In this document: positions 17,957-26,111 of the stretch, piece by piece | How the letters are laid out: each line of letters starts with the position of its first letter | Numbering within the stretch: position 1 is the stretch's first letter | NCBI RefSeq assembly: GCF_027594745.1 | Contig: NZ_CP110854.1 | Span: 2,150,501-2,214,500, forward strand | DNA from: Saprospira grandis | Lineage (GTDB): Bacteria > Bacteroidota > Bacteroidia > Chitinophagales > Saprospiraceae | DNA length: 64,000 nucleotides | Reading direction: 5' to 3' | Translations under genes and position numbers: made by a program | Notes under the pieces: model-generated | What the model was told of the DNA's origin: nothing | Databases searched by the model: none | Seen by the model: only the letters and a program-made list of their open reading frames with translations

Positions 17957-18270
17957 CGTCCTACAGGCCCAAAGGGCCGCAGGCAATAGCCAAATTTAAA
18001 CGCACTTCCTTTTATAGTTTGCAGCAATTTCCCGCTAGTCGGTCCTATTTTTCTCGGCCATAGCGAAGGCTATGCCCTTAAAAAATAGCTGGCCTAACAG
18101 AAAATTCATAGCAAACCATGGCCAAAGCAGCGCGATTAAATCTGGCTGAGGGGCTGTAGCAGGGCCGCCGCAGGCGGCAGACCAAAGCGCTGAAAGCGCT
18201 GCAGGGCCGAGCAGACCTGCGAGCTGCGCAATGGCCCGACCCGAGCGAAGCGAGTGGGCAGCCCCTAAAA
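17957..18270 (-). repeat. Dispersed structured element, copy 6, split by an insert (GGCTG type)
   Basis: The terminal hairpin part (GTCCTACAGGC...GCCGCAGGC, 17957-17985) is separated by about 155 bp of unrelated sequence from the main body (18143-18270). The body carries the tail CCTCAGCCA, GGTCTGCCGCCTGCGGCGG hairpin, core GCTCGCAGGTCTGCTCGGCC and head GGGGCTGCCC. The closing stem is GGCTG/CAGCC. The head overlaps the stop codon of the 18265 gene. I see no convincing gene in the insert. Confidence 0.75.
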
Positions 18271-18921
18271 AAGCGGAACTAAAAACAAATTGTCTCGGCT
18301 CATCCAGCTGCTATTGCCAATATAATGATGGCTGTTGCTAATGACCACCACTCCGTTTTCATAGACCTGCAAAACCAGATTTTCCCAATCTTCTCGCCTC
18401 GCTTTGGCCGCCTTCCAGAAACGGCGCAAAGGGCCCTTTTTGCCCGCATAGAGCTTAAAACTACAGTGCTTAAACTGGTGGATATCTGGATTTGGGCCCT
18501 GATAATGGTAAAAACTACTAAAATGAAGCAGCCGATAGCGCCGCCCTAACTGAGCTTTTTCGTCTAGTTGGACTTGGCCAACATTCCTTTGCGCTCCTTG
18601 CAAAAAGCTACTGCCCAAGGCTGGGCCAGGGCTGATGGGCCAGCCCAAACTGCCCAATTGGGCCTGGGCCTCTGGAGACAGGCGAATGATTTGATCGGCC
18701 TGCGGATGCAAATTGGCCATAAATAGGCTGTCTCCAGCTGCAAAATGGCAGGCGCAAAGGCTGTCCCAAAGCTGCTGCTCTTCTAAGCTAAAACTATTCT
18801 GTTCTAAGCGCTGGTATAAAAGCTGCTCCAAGCGCAAAAAGCCCAAGCTATCAGATAGTTGGGCCGATAGGGGCGCGCTGGCTAAAAGTAGAACCGCATA
18901 AAGTAGTTTAATGAACTTCAT
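18265..18921 (-). CDS. Secreted protein of unknown function
   Basis: A 218-aa protein starting at the ATG at 18921 (MKFIKLLYAVLLLASAPLSAQ), a clean signal peptide with cleavage after SAQ. A longer frame exists upstream but lies inside galE, so this start is preferred. The mature part has a helical N-terminal half and a beta-rich C-terminal half with the phrase FKLYAGKKGPLRRFWKAAKA. I recognise no family. Its start overlaps the galE stop by 14 bp in another frame, so the two are translationally coupled and in one operon. The stop lies within the head of a repeat element. Confidence 0.75.
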   Translation of the reverse strand: MKFIKLLYAVLLLASAPLSAQLSDSLGFLRLEQLLYQRLEQNSFSLEEQQLWDSLCACHFAAGDSLFMANLHPQADQIIRLSPEAQAQLGSLGWPISPGPALGSSFLQGAQRNVGQVQLDEKAQLGRRYRLLHFSSFYHYQGPNPDIHQFKHCSFKLYAGKKGPLRRFWKAAKARREDWENLVLQVYENGVVVISNSHHYIGNSSWMSRDNLFLVPLF

Positions 18922-19951
18922 TTTTTTCCTTGATTGCGGCCAAAACCTGCTGCCAGCGCCAGGCCGACTGCATGATGTCCCCAATATCATAACTGGGGAT
19001 CCAGCCCAAACGATCTTTGGCCTTTTGATAGTTGGCATAAATGGCGGCCACATCGCCCGCTCGAGCAGGAGCCAAACGATAGTTTAGAGGCTGTTGGGTA
19101 GCGGCCTCCGTGGCCCGAATGGCCTCTAGGACCGTGACGCCCTCGCCAATCCCAATATTAAAGACTTCCAGGCGCTCTTCATTGCGGCCATCTTGCAGAT
19201 AGCTCAGGGCCAAACGGTGGGCCTTGGCCAGATCCATAATATGTATATAATCACGGATGCAGCTGCCGTCTCTAGTGGCGTAATCTTGGCCAAAAACCTG
19301 AAATTCTTCTCGCCAACCCATGGCCACCTCCATCAAAATGGGCACTAAATTATAGGACTGCTTTTGCGGAAATTCGCCCAATAGCCCCGAGGGATGCGCT
19401 CCCGCAGGATTAAAATAACGCAACAAAATGGCTTGCTGCTCTGGATAAGCCTGCAAAAAATCTCGAATGATTTCTTCCGACATCTGTTTGCTGCGAGCAT
19501 AAGGACTCTCGGCCCGCCCAATGGGCGTTTGCTCATCCACGGGCAGTTGCTCCACATTGCCATAAACCGAGCAAGAGGAGGAAAAAATAAGCTGCTTGAC
19601 CCCATGCTTTTGCATTTGCTCCAACAACTGACAAAGGCCCATCAGGTTGTTTTGATAGTAGCGCAAAGGCTGAGCAACCGACTCCGGCACACTCTTTAAA
19701 GCCGCAAAATGAATGACCGCAGTAATTTCTGGCTCGGCCAAAAAAACTTGGGCCAGCCCCTCCGCATCACACAAATCTACTGCATAATGCCGAATCGTCT
19801 GGCCCGTGATGTCTTCCAAACGGCCCAAAATTTCAGGCGATGAACGAATATGACTGTCTAAACTGATAAATTCATAGCCCGCCTGAGCGAGCTCCAAAAG
19901 GCAATGGCTCCCAATGTAGCCCGTTGCCCCCGTAAGCAATACTTTGGCCAT
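18908..19951 (-). CDS. galE: UDP-glucose 4-epimerase
   Basis: A 347-aa short-chain dehydrogenase-type epimerase. The NAD-binding glycine motif is TGATGYIGSH at residues 8-17 and the catalytic Tyr-Lys pair is in SPYARSKQMSEE. It interconverts UDP-glucose and UDP-galactose in the cytoplasm, feeding surface polysaccharide synthesis and galactose use. Length and the FNPAGAHPSGLLGE motif fit GalE rather than other extended SDRs. Its ATG overlaps the stop of a small lipoprotein gene (TAATG), so it is the third gene of a four-gene unit. Confidence 0.95.
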   Translation of the reverse strand: MAKVLLTGATGYIGSHCLLELAQAGYEFISLDSHIRSSPEILGRLEDITGQTIRHYAVDLCDAEGLAQVFLAEPEITAVIHFAALKSVPESVAQPLRYYQNNLMGLCQLLEQMQKHGVKQLIFSSSCSVYGNVEQLPVDEQTPIGRAESPYARSKQMSEEIIRDFLQAYPEQQAILLRYFNPAGAHPSGLLGEFPQKQSYNLVPILMEVAMGWREEFQVFGQDYATRDGSCIRDYIHIMDLAKAHRLALSYLQDGRNEERLEVFNIGIGEGVTVLEAIRATEAATQQPLNYRLAPARAGDVAAIYANYQKAKDRLGWIPSYDIGDIMQSAWRWQQVLAAIKEKNEVH

Positions 19952-20064
19952 TAGGGAAGTTGGATTTTATTAAAAGTGGGGCAACCTTGGCGCTTGGAGA
20001 CGCAGCTGCTGCCTAAACTGAGCAAAAAAAGACTGAGAACAAAAACTACAATCACTGATTTCAT
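19951..20064 (-). CDS. Tiny lipoprotein, 37 aa
   Basis: A short frame starting at the ATG at 20064 encodes MKSVIVVFVLSLFLLSLGSS followed by a lipobox Cys at residue 21, then a 16-residue mature peptide ending in RQGCPTFNKIQLP. It ends in TAA overlapping the galE ATG by one base, which favours a real coupled gene. It resembles the gene just upstream (both have Cys after SS and a GCPT motif). The peptide would sit on the periplasmic membrane face. Function is unknown. Small Cys-containing lipoproteins of this size are easily missed in annotation. Confidence 0.65.
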   Translation of the reverse strand: MKSVIVVFVLSLFLLSLGSSCVSKRQGCPTFNKIQLP

Positions 20065-20076
20065 AAGAAGTATATT

Positions 20077-20202
20077 TTAAGAGTTGGCAGAAATGGACCA
20101 AGTGGGGCAGCCGCCGCAACGATTGGCTCGGCAACTAGACAATAAGGCCATCAGACTGAGGCTGAGGGCAAAAACGAAGAGAAGCTTTTTGTGCTTTTTC
20201 AT
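20077..20202 (-). CDS. Tiny lipoprotein, 41 aa, paralogue of its neighbour
   Basis: The frame from the ATG at 20202 encodes MKKHKKLLFVFALSLSLMAL followed by LSSC, a good lipoprotein signal with the Cys at residue 24. The mature part is 18 residues: CRANRCGGCPTWSISANS. It shares SSC and GCPT with the 37-aa product 12 bp downstream. It is the first gene of the lipoprotein-lipoprotein-galE-secreted-protein unit, and a repeat element begins 39 bp upstream. No known function. Confidence 0.65.
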   Translation of the reverse strand: MKKHKKLLFVFALSLSLMALLSSCRANRCGGCPTWSISANS

Positions 20203-20241
20203 ATTTTTCTGTTTTATTCGCAAGCTAAATGATTCCTTTTT

Positions 20242-20406
20242 TTTTGGGGCCTCCCCTCGCCCTCAAGGGCTCGGGGCGCTAGGCTTCAGGGCTCGCTATT
20301 CGCTCGGCCCTGCGCGGGCTTCGCCCGCTGGGTCTGGCCCTCTGGGCCACCCTTGCGCAGCGCTAGGCCATTTTGGCCCTGCGGGCCAAGGCGGCAAAGC
20401 CGCCTC
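20242..20406 (+). repeat. Dispersed structured element, copy 7 (GGCCT type)
   Basis: Head TTTTGGGGCCTCCC, core GCTCGCTATTCGCTCGGCCC, arm GCGGGCTTCGCCCGC, GGTCTGGCCCTCTGGGCCA hairpin, tail AGCGCTAGGCC, then a GGCGGCAAAGCCGCC hairpin. The closing stem is GGCCT/AGGCC. The tail is 21 bp before the 20428 start. Confidence 0.85.
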
Positions 20407-20427
20407 CATAGCTAAACCATAAACGCC

Positions 20428-21501
20428 ATGCCAAAGCGAAAACGTATTCTATTTACGGCATTAAATTGGGGCTTGGGCCATGCCAGCCGCAGCATTCCGC
20501 TCATTCAGAAGGCCATAGCTTTTGGTTTGCAGCCTTATTTGGCCGCTGAAGGAGAGGCTTTGGCCCTTTGGCAAGCGCAGTTTCCCAATTTGCCACATAT
20601 AGCGTTGCCAGCCTACAATATACGGTATCCCAGCCAAAATATGAGTTGGAACATGGCCCTACAACTGCCGCAGATTCTCCGTGCTATGGCCAAGGAGCAA
20701 GCCCTCTTGCCGAAGTTAGTAAATAAATATCAGATCTCGCTCTTGCTCAATGATAATCGCTACGGATGTTATTCGGCTAGTTTGCCTAGTGCCTTTTTGG
20801 GCCATCAGCTGCGGATTGCCTTTCCCTATAGTTGGCAAAAGGCCCTTTTTCAGCCAATTAACCGCTATTTGCTACAAAAGCATCGGCTCATTTGGCTACC
20901 CGATTATGAGGGCGAGGGGAACCTATCGGGGGAGTTGGGGCAGGGCCTGCCTTGGTCCAATATTCGTTATATTGGTCCTCTGTCTAGATTGCCCACCGTA
21001 AATATACAACAGCAAGATTATGAGATCGTTGCGCTTTTATCTGGACCAGAGCCACAGCGGCAGTATTTAGAAAATGAGTTGCGGCAAAAGTTGGCCCAAT
21101 TGCCCCAAAAAAGCCTAATCATTAGAGGGAAAATAGGGGAGGAGGGGGCGCAACTGAGCGGAGACTATCCCCATATTTTGCCTTATGCAGGCGGCCGAGA
21201 GCTAGCTAGCTATTTGCTTTCGGCCCAGCTACTCATTTTGAGGGGAGGCTATAGCAGTTTGATGGATTTGGCCCAGCTAAAGGCGGGAGCTATGCTGCTT
21301 TGTCCCACCCCGGGCCAAACAGAACAAGAATATCTGGCCCAAAAACTAGGGCAGCAAGGCCGAGCGCAGCAGCAGGCTCAGGGGCAATTGGATTTGGGCC
21401 GAGCTTGGGCCCAAAAAGAACAAAAGCTTCCGAATTGGCCCCAAAAAGCAGCCATAGATTTGGCCCCCTTCTTTGCAGAACTAGTAGATTTGGCCCAATA
21501 G
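20428..21501 (+). CDS. MurG-like glycosyltransferase (GT-B fold)
   Basis: A 357-aa protein. The N-terminus ILFTALNWGLGHASRSIPLI matches the nucleotide-sugar glycosyltransferase pattern with a GLGH loop. The C-terminal half has the GT28-like donor site LILRGGYSSLMDLAQLKAGA followed by TPGQTEQEYLA. Such enzymes transfer a sugar from a UDP-sugar to a lipid or glycan acceptor at the inner membrane face. The acceptor is unknown; it is not MurG itself, which is usually encoded in the cell-division cluster. It sits alone between element copies 7 and 8, 22 bp after one and with its stop codon touching the other. Confidence 0.8.
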   Translation: MPKRKRILFTALNWGLGHASRSIPLIQKAIAFGLQPYLAAEGEALALWQAQFPNLPHIALPAYNIRYPSQNMSWNMALQLPQILRAMAKEQALLPKLVNKYQISLLLNDNRYGCYSASLPSAFLGHQLRIAFPYSWQKALFQPINRYLLQKHRLIWLPDYEGEGNLSGELGQGLPWSNIRYIGPLSRLPTVNIQQQDYEIVALLSGPEPQRQYLENELRQKLAQLPQKSLIIRGKIGEEGAQLSGDYPHILPYAGGRELASYLLSAQLLILRGGYSSLMDLAQLKAGAMLLCPTPGQTEQEYLAQKLGQQGRAQQQAQGQLDLGRAWAQKEQKLPNWPQKAAIDLAPFFAELVDLAQ

Positions 21502-21685
21502 GTCCTACAGGCGGCAAAGCCGCCGCAAAGGCGCGCAGCGCCTCGGCTGAGGGATGGAAAAGGGTGGCCCAAAGGGCCAGACCCAAGTTTTTTGAAGCGA
21601 AGCGAAAAAAACTGCAGGGCCGAGCAGACCTGCGAGCCCTGACACAGCCCGACCCAAGGCTGCAGGCCGCAGGGGCAGCCCCAAA
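21501..21685 (-). repeat. Dispersed structured element, copy 8 (GGCTG type)
   Basis: On the minus strand: head TTTGGGGCTGCCCC, core GCTCGCAGGTCTGCTCGGCC, GGTCTGGCCCTTTGGGCCA hairpin, tail CCATCCCTCAGCC, then two hairpins and TAGGACC. The closing stem is GGCTG/CAGCC. The last base of the upstream gene's stop is the first base of the element. Confidence 0.87.
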
Positions 21686-21878
21686 TAAAAAACAGAAATA
21701 AAGCCTTTTGGGGAGAACAAAGCGGCGAAACTAAGGACTTAAGGACTTTGGAGAATGCTGAAAATTGAAAGAAAAACAGTAATATTACATTTTCTAAGTC
21801 TTAACTTATGGAAAGACCATTGGCCTCTGGGTAAATAGATCGAAATGAGGCTATAGGCTATTTCAGATAACAACAACT

Positions 21879-24800
21879 ATGGCAAAGAAGAACAGAAAAG
21901 CGAGCCCTTCCCCCACAAACTTTAAAACTTATAAGATTAACTATAAGGGCCAATTGACGGTCGTTTATCCCTTGCTTGCGGGCAGTAAGTTGGGGCAGTT
22001 TAAAAAAGACTGGCAGGCCTTTAAGAAAGCTTGGCCTACTACGCCAGAGCTCTTGTTATTTAATAGCTTAGGCGATGAGGCGGCTGCTTCAGAATGGGCT
22101 AAATGGGCCGAAGAAGAGGGCGAAAACGTTCGTTATTTGGCCGATAAAGTAGCGCCCTCGGCTATATTTGCTCGGGCCGTAGCGCAGGCGCAGGGAGAAG
22201 ACCTCCTTTTTGCAGATGGGAGTCAGGGTATTGCCTTGAGTAACCTTTTAGACTGGATGGATAATCGGGAAGAAGCCTTGGCGGCTAATACCATCTATCT
22301 GGGGAGCCGTAAGCATGCGGACTCTAAAAAACTGCAGGCCAAAGATGGTTTACTATTGAGCCAACTCCACAACAGCTACCTCCAATTTTGGACGCCCCTC
22401 TATCTACAAGATAGTCAGGCGCCTTTTTATTTTATGGCTAAGGCCTTGGGGCAGCAATTGGCGCAGCTTACGGTTTCGGGGCAGCAAACCGACCTTTTAT
22501 TGATGGCCCAATTGGAAGGGATTTCTATTCAAGAAATGCCCATTCGTTGGCAGCATGCCGAGCAGCGAGATAGGGGTATTGGGCGCATTGCGCAGAAAGC
22601 CTTTGCGGGCCTATTGGCTCGGCCCAAAAATAAAGTAAAATACTTCTTTCTCAACCCTTGGACCGAGGCCAGTAAGGCCTTGGCCAAAGAGCCCACAATT
22701 TATCGTTTTTTGTATGCGGTATCGGCCTTGCTCATCCTCTTCATTATGGCGGGCTTGAGCTTTCAGTATGGCATTACGGGAGATGAAGTCTTGCAAAAAA
22801 ACTATGGGGATAATGTATTGGCCTACTTTGAGTCGGATGGAAAAGATCGGGCTTGTATGAACCAAAGCAACCTACATTATTATGGGGGTCTTTTTGATTA
22901 TTTGGCGGCTTGGTGCAACAAATACCTGGGCTGGTTTGACACCTATGACACTCGGCATTTGCTCAATGCCTTATTTGGCTTTTTGGCCATCTTATTTACG
23001 GCTCGATTGGGTAAAGTGCTTTCTGGTCGTTGGTCTATGGCCCTACTGACCTTAGTTTTGCTCACGCTTTCGCCTCGTTTTTTTGGGCATAGCATGAACA
23101 ACCCCAAAGATATTCCCTTTGCGATGGGCTATATGATGGGGATCTACTACATGATTATATTAACCAAACAACTGCCTCGTCCGTCTAGCCGAGCCTTATT
23201 GATGAGTGCCCTTGGTTTGGGGATCACCTTTAGTATGCGTTCTGGAGGAATCTTATTGATTCCCTATTTGGGCCTATTTATGGGGAGTCGAGTTGTTTTA
23301 TGCCCGCAACTGCGTCCGGCCCTCACTCAATTTAAAATTGGGCAACTGTTTCGCTATGCGGCCATCCTCTTGGGCGTATCGGGCCTAGGTTATTGGATGG
23401 GAACCTGGTATTGGCCCTATGCGCAGGAAGACATTATGAACCACCCCCTAGAGTCGCTCTCCGAGATGACCAACTTTTCTACCGGGATTCGGATGCTTTG
23501 GGGCGGCAAGCACCTTTGGTCAGATCAGTTGCCCTGGTATTATATTCCGACTTGGTTGGGGATTTCCTCGCCAATTGTGGTGCTGTTGGGCTTGCCTTTG
23601 GTGCCCTTCTTATTCTTTAGAAAGGTATTTCGGAAAAAGCAGGCCTATTACTTTAATTTGGTCCTTTTTACCGGCGTTTTTCCGGTGGCTTATGCGGTAT
23701 ACAAAGAGTCTTCTCTGTATGATGGCATGCGTCACTTCTTGTTTATCTATCCCATTTTGGTTTTGGCGGCAGCCTATGGCTGGTTCAATATTATTCGGAT
23801 AATCAAGCCAGCGGCGGTTCGTTATGCGGCCATAGCTGGAGTTGTGGGGCTTTTGGCCCTGCCCACCGCTTGGATGTTCCGCAGCCACCCTTATCAATAT
23901 GTCTATTTTAATGAGTTTTTTGGTGGTTTAGAGGAAGCCTATGGCTACTATGAAACCGACTACTGGATGACCTGTATGCGCAATCTTTCAGATTGGTTGA
24001 TTGAAAATGAGCCGAAGGTAAAAGCAGGGGAGGAGGTCATTGTGGCCACCAACTGCGCTAAGCCTGTAGCGCATTACTTTAGCGATTACCCCAATGTCAA
24101 GGTGCGCTATGTGCGCTATCATGAGCGGGTAAAAACGGGCTATGATTACCTACTTTCTTATTCTCGTTTTGTGAGCCATGGCTTTTTACAATCGGAAACT
24201 TGGCCCCCTGCAGAGGTGGTGCATCTAGAAGAGGTAGATGGCGTTCCTTTGGGGGCAGTGAGTAAGGCTCCTGATGGAAACAAAAAGGGCGAACTGGCCC
24301 AAAAAGCCTTTAAAGAAAAGCGTTATGCCGAAGGAATTACCCTTTTGGAGGAAGTCTTGGCAGCCGACCCCAAAAATGAAAGTGCCATGTTGGTCCTTTC
24401 TCAATACTATCCACAGGTGGGGAAGATGGAAGAGATGAAAAACGTCTTGACCCGCATGCGGAACCTAGCCAATGATTACGTTAATGGCTTGGGCATGGCT
24501 GGGGTCTATTACCTAAATGCTCAGCAGCCCGATAGCGCTCGCTATTACTTTGAGCGAGCCACAACGCTTAATTACAAGTACAGCTTTGGCTATTTCCACT
24601 TGGCCAATTTGGCCCTTAAAGAGGAAAAGGATGTCAATAAGGCGCTATCCATTTGGGCCGTTTTTGATAAGTATGGGGGACAGCCCGCTCAGGGCTACCA
24701 AATTGCGGTGCAAGTGGCGCAGCAAGCCCAAAACCGCCCCTATGAGCTCTATTTTAGAGCTAAGGCCTTGGCTACAGCCGGCAAGCATGTAGATGCCTAT

Positions 24801-24932
24801 CAGTTGTTGGGCCAAGCCATTGCGGTAGACCCCAATTTTGAGCCTGCCCTCAAGGCCAAAAAGATGTATGACGACAATAGCCGAAGGGCTAGAGATGAAG
24901 AGGAAATGGCCCGAAAAAAAGGCGCCAAATAA
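21879..24932 (+). CDS. Large membrane glycosyltransferase: GT2-like N-terminus, GT39/ArnT-like core, TPR C-terminus
   Basis: A 1017-aa protein. Residues about 20-260 look like a degenerate GT2 (polyprenyl-phosphate sugar transferase) fold. Residues about 280-700 hold around eleven membrane helices, with the acidic loop ITGDE (about 300) after the first helix and MNNPKDIPF, typical of GT39/ArnT-type enzymes that use a lipid-linked sugar. Residues about 805-1000 are TPR repeats (AQKAFKEKRYAEGITLLEEV, SARYYFERATTLNYKYSFGY). It probably glycosylates an exported protein or lipid at the periplasmic side. The exact donor and acceptor are unknown. The fused layout is unusual. Confidence 0.75.
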   Translation: MAKKNRKASPSPTNFKTYKINYKGQLTVVYPLLAGSKLGQFKKDWQAFKKAWPTTPELLLFNSLGDEAAASEWAKWAEEEGENVRYLADKVAPSAIFARAVAQAQGEDLLFADGSQGIALSNLLDWMDNREEALAANTIYLGSRKHADSKKLQAKDGLLLSQLHNSYLQFWTPLYLQDSQAPFYFMAKALGQQLAQLTVSGQQTDLLLMAQLEGISIQEMPIRWQHAEQRDRGIGRIAQKAFAGLLARPKNKVKYFFLNPWTEASKALAKEPTIYRFLYAVSALLILFIMAGLSFQYGITGDEVLQKNYGDNVLAYFESDGKDRACMNQSNLHYYGGLFDYLAAWCNKYLGWFDTYDTRHLLNALFGFLAILFTARLGKVLSGRWSMALLTLVLLTLSPRFFGHSMNNPKDIPFAMGYMMGIYYMIILTKQLPRPSSRALLMSALGLGITFSMRSGGILLIPYLGLFMGSRVVLCPQLRPALTQFKIGQLFRYAAILLGVSGLGYWMGTWYWPYAQEDIMNHPLESLSEMTNFSTGIRMLWGGKHLWSDQLPWYYIPTWLGISSPIVVLLGLPLVPFLFFRKVFRKKQAYYFNLVLFTGVFPVAYAVYKESSLYDGMRHFLFIYPILVLAAAYGWFNIIRIIKPAAVRYAAIAGVVGLLALPTAWMFRSHPYQYVYFNEFFGGLEEAYGYYETDYWMTCMRNLSDWLIENEPKVKAGEEVIVATNCAKPVAHYFSDYPNVKVRYVRYHERVKTGYDYLLSYSRFVSHGFLQSETWPPAEVVHLEEVDGVPLGAVSKAPDGNKKGELAQKAFKEKRYAEGITLLEEVLAADPKNESAMLVLSQYYPQVGKMEEMKNVLTRMRNLANDYVNGLGMAGVYYLNAQQPDSARYYFERATTLNYKYSFGYFHLANLALKEEKDVNKALSIWAVFDKYGGQPAQGYQIAVQVAQQAQNRPYELYFRAKALATAGKHVDAYQLLGQAIAVDPNFEPALKAKKMYDDNSRRARDEEEMARKKGAK

Positions 24933-24937
24933 AAAGC

Positions 24938-24975
24938 AAAAGGCCAGCTAGATGATCATCTAGCTGGCCTTTTTT
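24938..24975 (+). terminator. Bidirectional terminator between converging genes
   Basis: The perfect stem AGGCCAGCTAGATGA / TCATCTAGCTGGCCT is followed by T on the plus strand and bordered by an A-rich run on the other side. It separates the 24932 stop from the DinB-like stop at 24986. Confidence 0.88.
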
Positions 24976-24985
24976 AGGCAATGCC

Positions 24986-25573
24986 TTAATGCGGAAAAGC
25001 GGCCTGATGTTGTACCCTTTGGGCTTGTACAATATGCCGCTCATTATGGTAAATCAAAAAACGTAGCATATCCCCCAAACGAAGCTTAATCAAGGGCAAA
25101 ATGGCAATGCCCAACTTATAGCGATTGATGTCTAAGGCTTGAGCATCGGCCAGAAAATCGCGAAACTGCTCCTGATAGGCCAAATAAGGCTGAATAATAC
25201 TCGCTGGCACATATTGGCTTTGGCTAGGCTGATAGGCTTTAGGGCTTTTCATCTTTAACCCTAACTGATTGTCTTCATTGAGTTGTACGCTTTGCACAAA
25301 ACGACGGCCAAAAATCCCCGCTTTGTAGTATTCTGCTTTGGGCTTTTTGGCCTTGCGCCCCTTTTTGAGGAGCTGCTCCAATGGCCCTACATAATAGGCC
25401 GAAATAATATTGAGATGATCTAAGCACTCTCCTATACTCCAGCTCTTTGGGCTGGGCTTCCAGTTAAATTGCTGTGGACTGAGGCTGGCAAAATCCCGCT
25501 CTACAATCTCCGATAGTCGCCTCATTAGCCGATCTAGTTCTTGTAGTAGCTCTTTTTGTGTTTTCTTTTTCAT
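24986..25573 (-). CDS. DinB-superfamily protein
   Basis: A 195-aa four-helix protein. The DinB metal-site pattern is visible: His in WSIGECLDHLN (about residue 53) and two His in HNERHIVQAQRV near the C-terminus. DinB/YfiT proteins include thiol transferases and damage-inducible proteins of unknown action; the exact reaction is not known. It is downstream of a small membrane protein gene on the same strand, with a strong non-terminator hairpin in the 61-bp gap. Confidence 0.8.
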   Translation of the reverse strand: MKKKTQKELLQELDRLMRRLSEIVERDFASLSPQQFNWKPSPKSWSIGECLDHLNIISAYYVGPLEQLLKKGRKAKKPKAEYYKAGIFGRRFVQSVQLNEDNQLGLKMKSPKAYQPSQSQYVPASIIQPYLAYQEQFRDFLADAQALDINRYKLGIAILPLIKLRLGDMLRFLIYHNERHIVQAQRVQHQAAFPH

Positions 25574-25585
25574 AGCTATAGGTTG

Positions 25586-25617
25586 AGCGGGCTGTTGCCC
25601 TAGAGCAACAGCCCGCT
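25586..25617 (-). other. Strong intercistronic hairpin without a T run
   Basis: The perfect stem AGCGGGCTGTTGC / GCAACAGCCCGCT lies in the gap between the 25635 and 24986 genes. No T run follows on either strand, so it is more likely an mRNA processing or stability stem than a terminator. Confidence 0.5.
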
Positions 25618-25634
25618 ATGGGCCAAAAAGACAA

Positions 25635-26051
25635 TTAGAAGATAGAGGTGACTAATAAGTAGGCAGCTGTCCCCATACTTACTAAACCCGCCGTTACCTG
25701 ATAAGGAGATAGCTTTTTACGCATCATTTCCGCCTTTTCTTTGGCATTGCCCGTTTCGTCTTGTTCGGCAATAAATTTATTGATCATCGGAAAGCTGAGC
25801 AGAAAACCCACAACAACGGTTGCACCTACACAGCCTAAGGCTACAATACGACTAAGTAGCACCATATTTACATTGTTGCCAAAAAGGTTAAAGAGCTGAA
25901 GCAGCGCCAAAATGAGCGACACTAAGCCAATCATGGCCTGATAGGGGCTGAGTTTCTCAATGATGTCTTTGGCATCGGGCAAACGCTCAATGACAAAGTT
26001 AGAGGCCGCCAAAAGGCCAGAAACAATTCCCGCTAAAGCTAATAGAAACAT
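25635..26051 (-). CDS. Small membrane protein with internal duplication
   Basis: A 138-aa protein with about four membrane helices. The two halves share a motif, IIEKLSPYQAMIGLVSL (about 31-47) and MRKKLSPYQVTAGLVSM (about 110-126), which indicates an old internal duplication. The central part (NKFIAEQDETGNAKEKAEMM) is a charged loop. I recognise no named family. It precedes the DinB-like gene and follows the PQQ-propeller gene on the same strand with a 60-bp gap, so the three may form a unit. Confidence 0.75.
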   Translation of the reverse strand: MFLLALAGIVSGLLAASNFVIERLPDAKDIIEKLSPYQAMIGLVSLILALLQLFNLFGNNVNMVLLSRIVALGCVGATVVVGFLLSFPMINKFIAEQDETGNAKEKAEMMRKKLSPYQVTAGLVSMGTAAYLLVTSIF

Positions 26052-26111
26052 AGAATTCTGTCTTTTTTAGTTCATCAAAATGGTCAATCTTCTATAATAC
26101 AAAAAAACAAC

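Noticed and set aside
18265..19053. Longer version of the secreted-protein gene starting at 19053
   Set aside because: The extra 44 codons lie in galE and lack a signal; the ATG at 18921 begins a normal signal peptide.
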